In this document: positions 61,672 through 64,000 of the stretch, one piece after another
How positions within the stretch are numbered: the first letter of the stretch is position 1
How the letters are laid out: the number at the start of each line of letters is the position of its first letter
Assembly: GCA_013420905.1 (NCBI GenBank)
Contig: JAAXNY010000004.1
Span: 2,418,001 to 2,482,000 of the forward strand
Reading direction: 5' to 3'
From: Collybia mongolica
Taxonomy: Eukaryota; Basidiomycota; Agaricomycetes; Agaricales; Clitocybaceae
DNA length: 64,000 bases
Position numbers and translations under genes: made by a program
The notes under the pieces: generated by a model
The model's database searches: none
Seen by the model: the letters and a program-made list of their open reading frames with translations, nothing else
Told to the model about the DNA's origin: nothing

Positions 61672-63878
61672 TCATTCTGGTATATGAGTTCCTAACCCTT
61701 TGGCTCTCGCGATGAACGCTCGGACTTTACCTAGGTCTTTCGCTTGACCGTCTGCCGTTTCAACGCCCCCACTGACATCTACCGCCCACGGCCGCACGCG
61801 ACTGATCGCGGATGAAACATTACCAGGTGTCAACCCTCCAGCAAGAATAATTGGGAGAGGGAAATTCAAGGAAGTTGTGGGCCTGATAACAGTGCTGCGT
61901 TCAAGAGATTTGGTATCACCCTCAGGTTCGGTGACGCCAGTTTCAGAGTTGGCCTCAGGATCCCGTCCTCCTAAAACGAATGGTAAGGTATCAGCGTAAG
62001 GAGCCGATTTGTTTATCGTGTCGTAGAATGTGCCTGCAGCGTTTTCTCCAGCATCAACGATACGCTTTGCGAAGTCCCAGTCACCGACCTGTCCTGATCC
62101 TCCGCTTAATCCGCTGCCATCATCCCGTACGCTATCTAGCAGCACAAAATGATGCCAACCGCCCTTCGTAATACCATCTACTCCGGTTTCGTTACCCACA
62201 TGAAAAGCGCGAATGACGGGAACGGGAATATGGTGCGCCCACTCGATGGGTTCGGCGCCATGCAGCTGAACTGCATCAAGTTGCGCGTATGATACAGTGT
62301 GGAGGATCACAGAAAGGGGGGCGTTTTGAAACACCCCAACCAGCAGAGGCCCAGAGGTTATTGTAGATAAGCGCGATGCATGTGCTGTGAGCCAGGGCTC
62401 ACTGCCTTCAGTGTTGGGCGGAACCACGGATGAACCAGTTGCGAAACGTAATCCGCGAATCGACTCCGATATTTCTTTTGCAGTGTCGAGATCTATGTAT
62501 CGCTTGGATTTCTTCGCAAACATCAAGCCAATCATATCTGCTCCAGCATTCGCTACAGAAATCGCTTCGTCCTTGGTTCGAATCCCACATATTTTGACTA
62601 GGGGCTTTGATGTTCGCCAGATTGGTTCTGACGACGAGGGGGGTAACGACAATAGTTCATGGATGAATGCACTTGGATCCTTTGCTCGCATTAAACTCTC
62701 TCCAATAAGTACAGCATTAACTCCGTCTGAGGTGTATCGCCTTATGTCTCCAACAGTAGATATACCGCTAAGTGCGCAAAGCACCACGTCCTTCATTTTG
62801 ACCAGCTCGCTAAGGCGGCTGGTGGTGTCCATGTCAACCTTAAAGTCATGTAAATTTCTGTTGTTTACCCCAATGACCTTCGCGGGAAGTGACAGCGCAA
62901 GTTCCATTTCTTTTGTATTGTTGACCTCTACCAGAGGCTCCATCCCAAGTTCCAAGCTATATTTATATAGATCCCGGAGCAAGGCTTCTGAGAGCATGCT
63001 CACGATCAATAGGATGGTGTCCGCGCCCCAAAGTCTGGATTCCAAGACCTGATATCGACTAAGAATGAAATCCTTTCGGAGAATGGCAGGCCTATTCAGT
63101 AGATTGGCTACGCTCAGACGAGCGTAAAGCATGTCCTGTAGAGATCCCATAAACCATTTTGGCTCGGTTAAAACAGATATGGCGTGTGCACCAGAAAGGG
63201 CATATGTTAAAGCTTGAGCTGCAGGGGAGGTATCAAGGGATATAGGGCCTTTTGAAGGGGATGCACGTTTTATCTCCGCCAATAAGGAGGGCTGACCTGA
63301 GCGCGTTTGCTTTAAGCGTGGAAGAAACTGTATAAGTGGAGGGGCGATATTATGAGAAAGTAGTGCTTGAAGGTCGGAAAACGTTGTTCCTGGAGTAGCC
63401 TGAGCACGTGAGACATCTGCTAGTCGTTGGGCGTATATTTTCTCCAAGATGGTTGGAATTTTTTCCGTGGAACCCGGGTTGGATGAGATATCTTGAGAGA
63501 GTGCCTCTACAGGAAATAGCGGAAGGGAATTGTCTAAAACCCCTGACTCAGGATTCTCTTCCCATAACCCACCACGAAGGGCCAAAAAGTTTCGTATGAG
63601 TGTGTCTCCCCCTTCACTAAGGATACTCTCTGGATGATACTGAACAGCTTCCAAGACGTATGTACGATGTCGAACACCCATTATAACGCCCGAACCTTCG
63701 GCTATTGAGGTGATTGAGAGCACCGGTGGCAGTGTGGTATGTGCCGCACTCAAAGAATGGTACCGAGTAGACTTGATACTTTGAGGAATGCCTTTGAAGC
63801 AGCCGCGATTGTCGTGTCGGACACGACTGACTTTTCCGTGCATAATTTCACCTGCGTACCTACGAAGGAGATAAGTGA
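61672..63878 (-). CDS. Multifunctional tryptophan enzyme (TrpG-TrpC-TrpF), 3' part
   Basis: The main exon encodes, in order, the end of a class I glutamine amidotransferase domain (YAGEIMHGKVS, AVQYHPESILSEGG with the catalytic His and Glu), indole-3-glycerol-phosphate synthase (LLAEIKRASPSKG, ILRKDFIL, VIGVNNRNL, VLIGESLM) and phosphoribosylanthranilate isomerase (KICGIRTKDEA, VQLHG, ILAGGLTPGNV, DVSGGVE). This is the fungal trpC/TRP1 architecture; the amidotransferase serves anthranilate synthase, and the other domains catalyse the next two steps. The acceptor before YAGEIM lies at about 63879, so the exon is 61672-63878. The remaining amidotransferase part, including the nucleophilic Cys, must lie upstream; the last 120 bases of the window look like intron. 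Confidence 0.93.
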
Positions 63879-64000
63879 TCTTAGTAGAAGTTGAAGTGCA
63901 AAAAGGAAATAAAAAGTAAGAATGAATTGTACTGTGTGGTGGACTTAGAGTCGCCAGATAATATCACGCATGTGGGAAAGGGCAGGGCTCGATATTCATG

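Overview
The window is nuclear DNA of a filamentous basidiomycete, most likely an agaricomycete. Genes are cut by many GT-AG introns of about 45-70 bases. The gene set includes a NoxR-type NADPH oxidase regulator, an Slt2-type MAP kinase, a DSC-complex subunit, a fused tryptophan enzyme and a QutR-like protein. The mobile elements (Plavaka-type DNA transposon, Ty1/copia retrotransposon, short inverted-repeat elements) are typical of that group.

Layout. 0-3.2 kb: the 3' part of a Spa2-like polarity gene converges on a Dsc3-like gene. 3.25-8.1 kb: AT-rich repeat wreckage without an intact gene. 8.3-20.3 kb: a gene island with an intronless MmgE/PrpD enzyme, a large Spt21/Ams2-like protein, a small membrane protein, transcription factor IIIA and a secreted GH15-CBM20 glucoamylase. 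20.8-30.1 kb: a second repeat block holding a complete but broken copia element with both LTRs and target duplication, an inverted pair of LTR-like repeats, and a repeat whose partner lies inverted at 7.6 kb. 30.7-45.3 kb: dense genes: glucosamine-6-phosphate deaminase (nagB), IMPACT, a type II membrane protein, an acid lipase, an F-box protein, a QutR-like shikimate kinase/dehydroquinase/shikimate dehydrogenase fusion, PXR1 and NoxR. 45.9-53.0 kb: a Plavaka-type transposon with an intact ten-exon transposase and a divergent DUF6698 gene, bounded by an exact 20-base inverted repeat. 53.6-64 kb: a P4-ATPase, a MITE, an Slt2-type MAP kinase and the 3' part of the tryptophan multifunctional gene.

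Functional themes: hyphal polarity and wall integrity (Spa2, NoxR, Slt2, flippase), starch and chitin-sugar use (glucoamylase, deaminase), and aromatic metabolism (QutR-like protein, TRP enzyme). These genes are not arranged as a cluster; each looks independently transcribed.

The most notable points are: the 7.1-kb two-gene Plavaka element; the QutR-like protein whose dehydroquinase domain has lost its Schiff-base lysine; a deaminase gene with 4-, 7- and 20-base coding exons, the 7-base one encoding an active-site glutamate; copia LTRs whose 15 differences are all explained by CpG decay; and two 98% similar MITE copies, one shortened by an apparent microhomology deletion. Gene models were spliced by hand and the reading frame was checked across junctions where exon lists are given.
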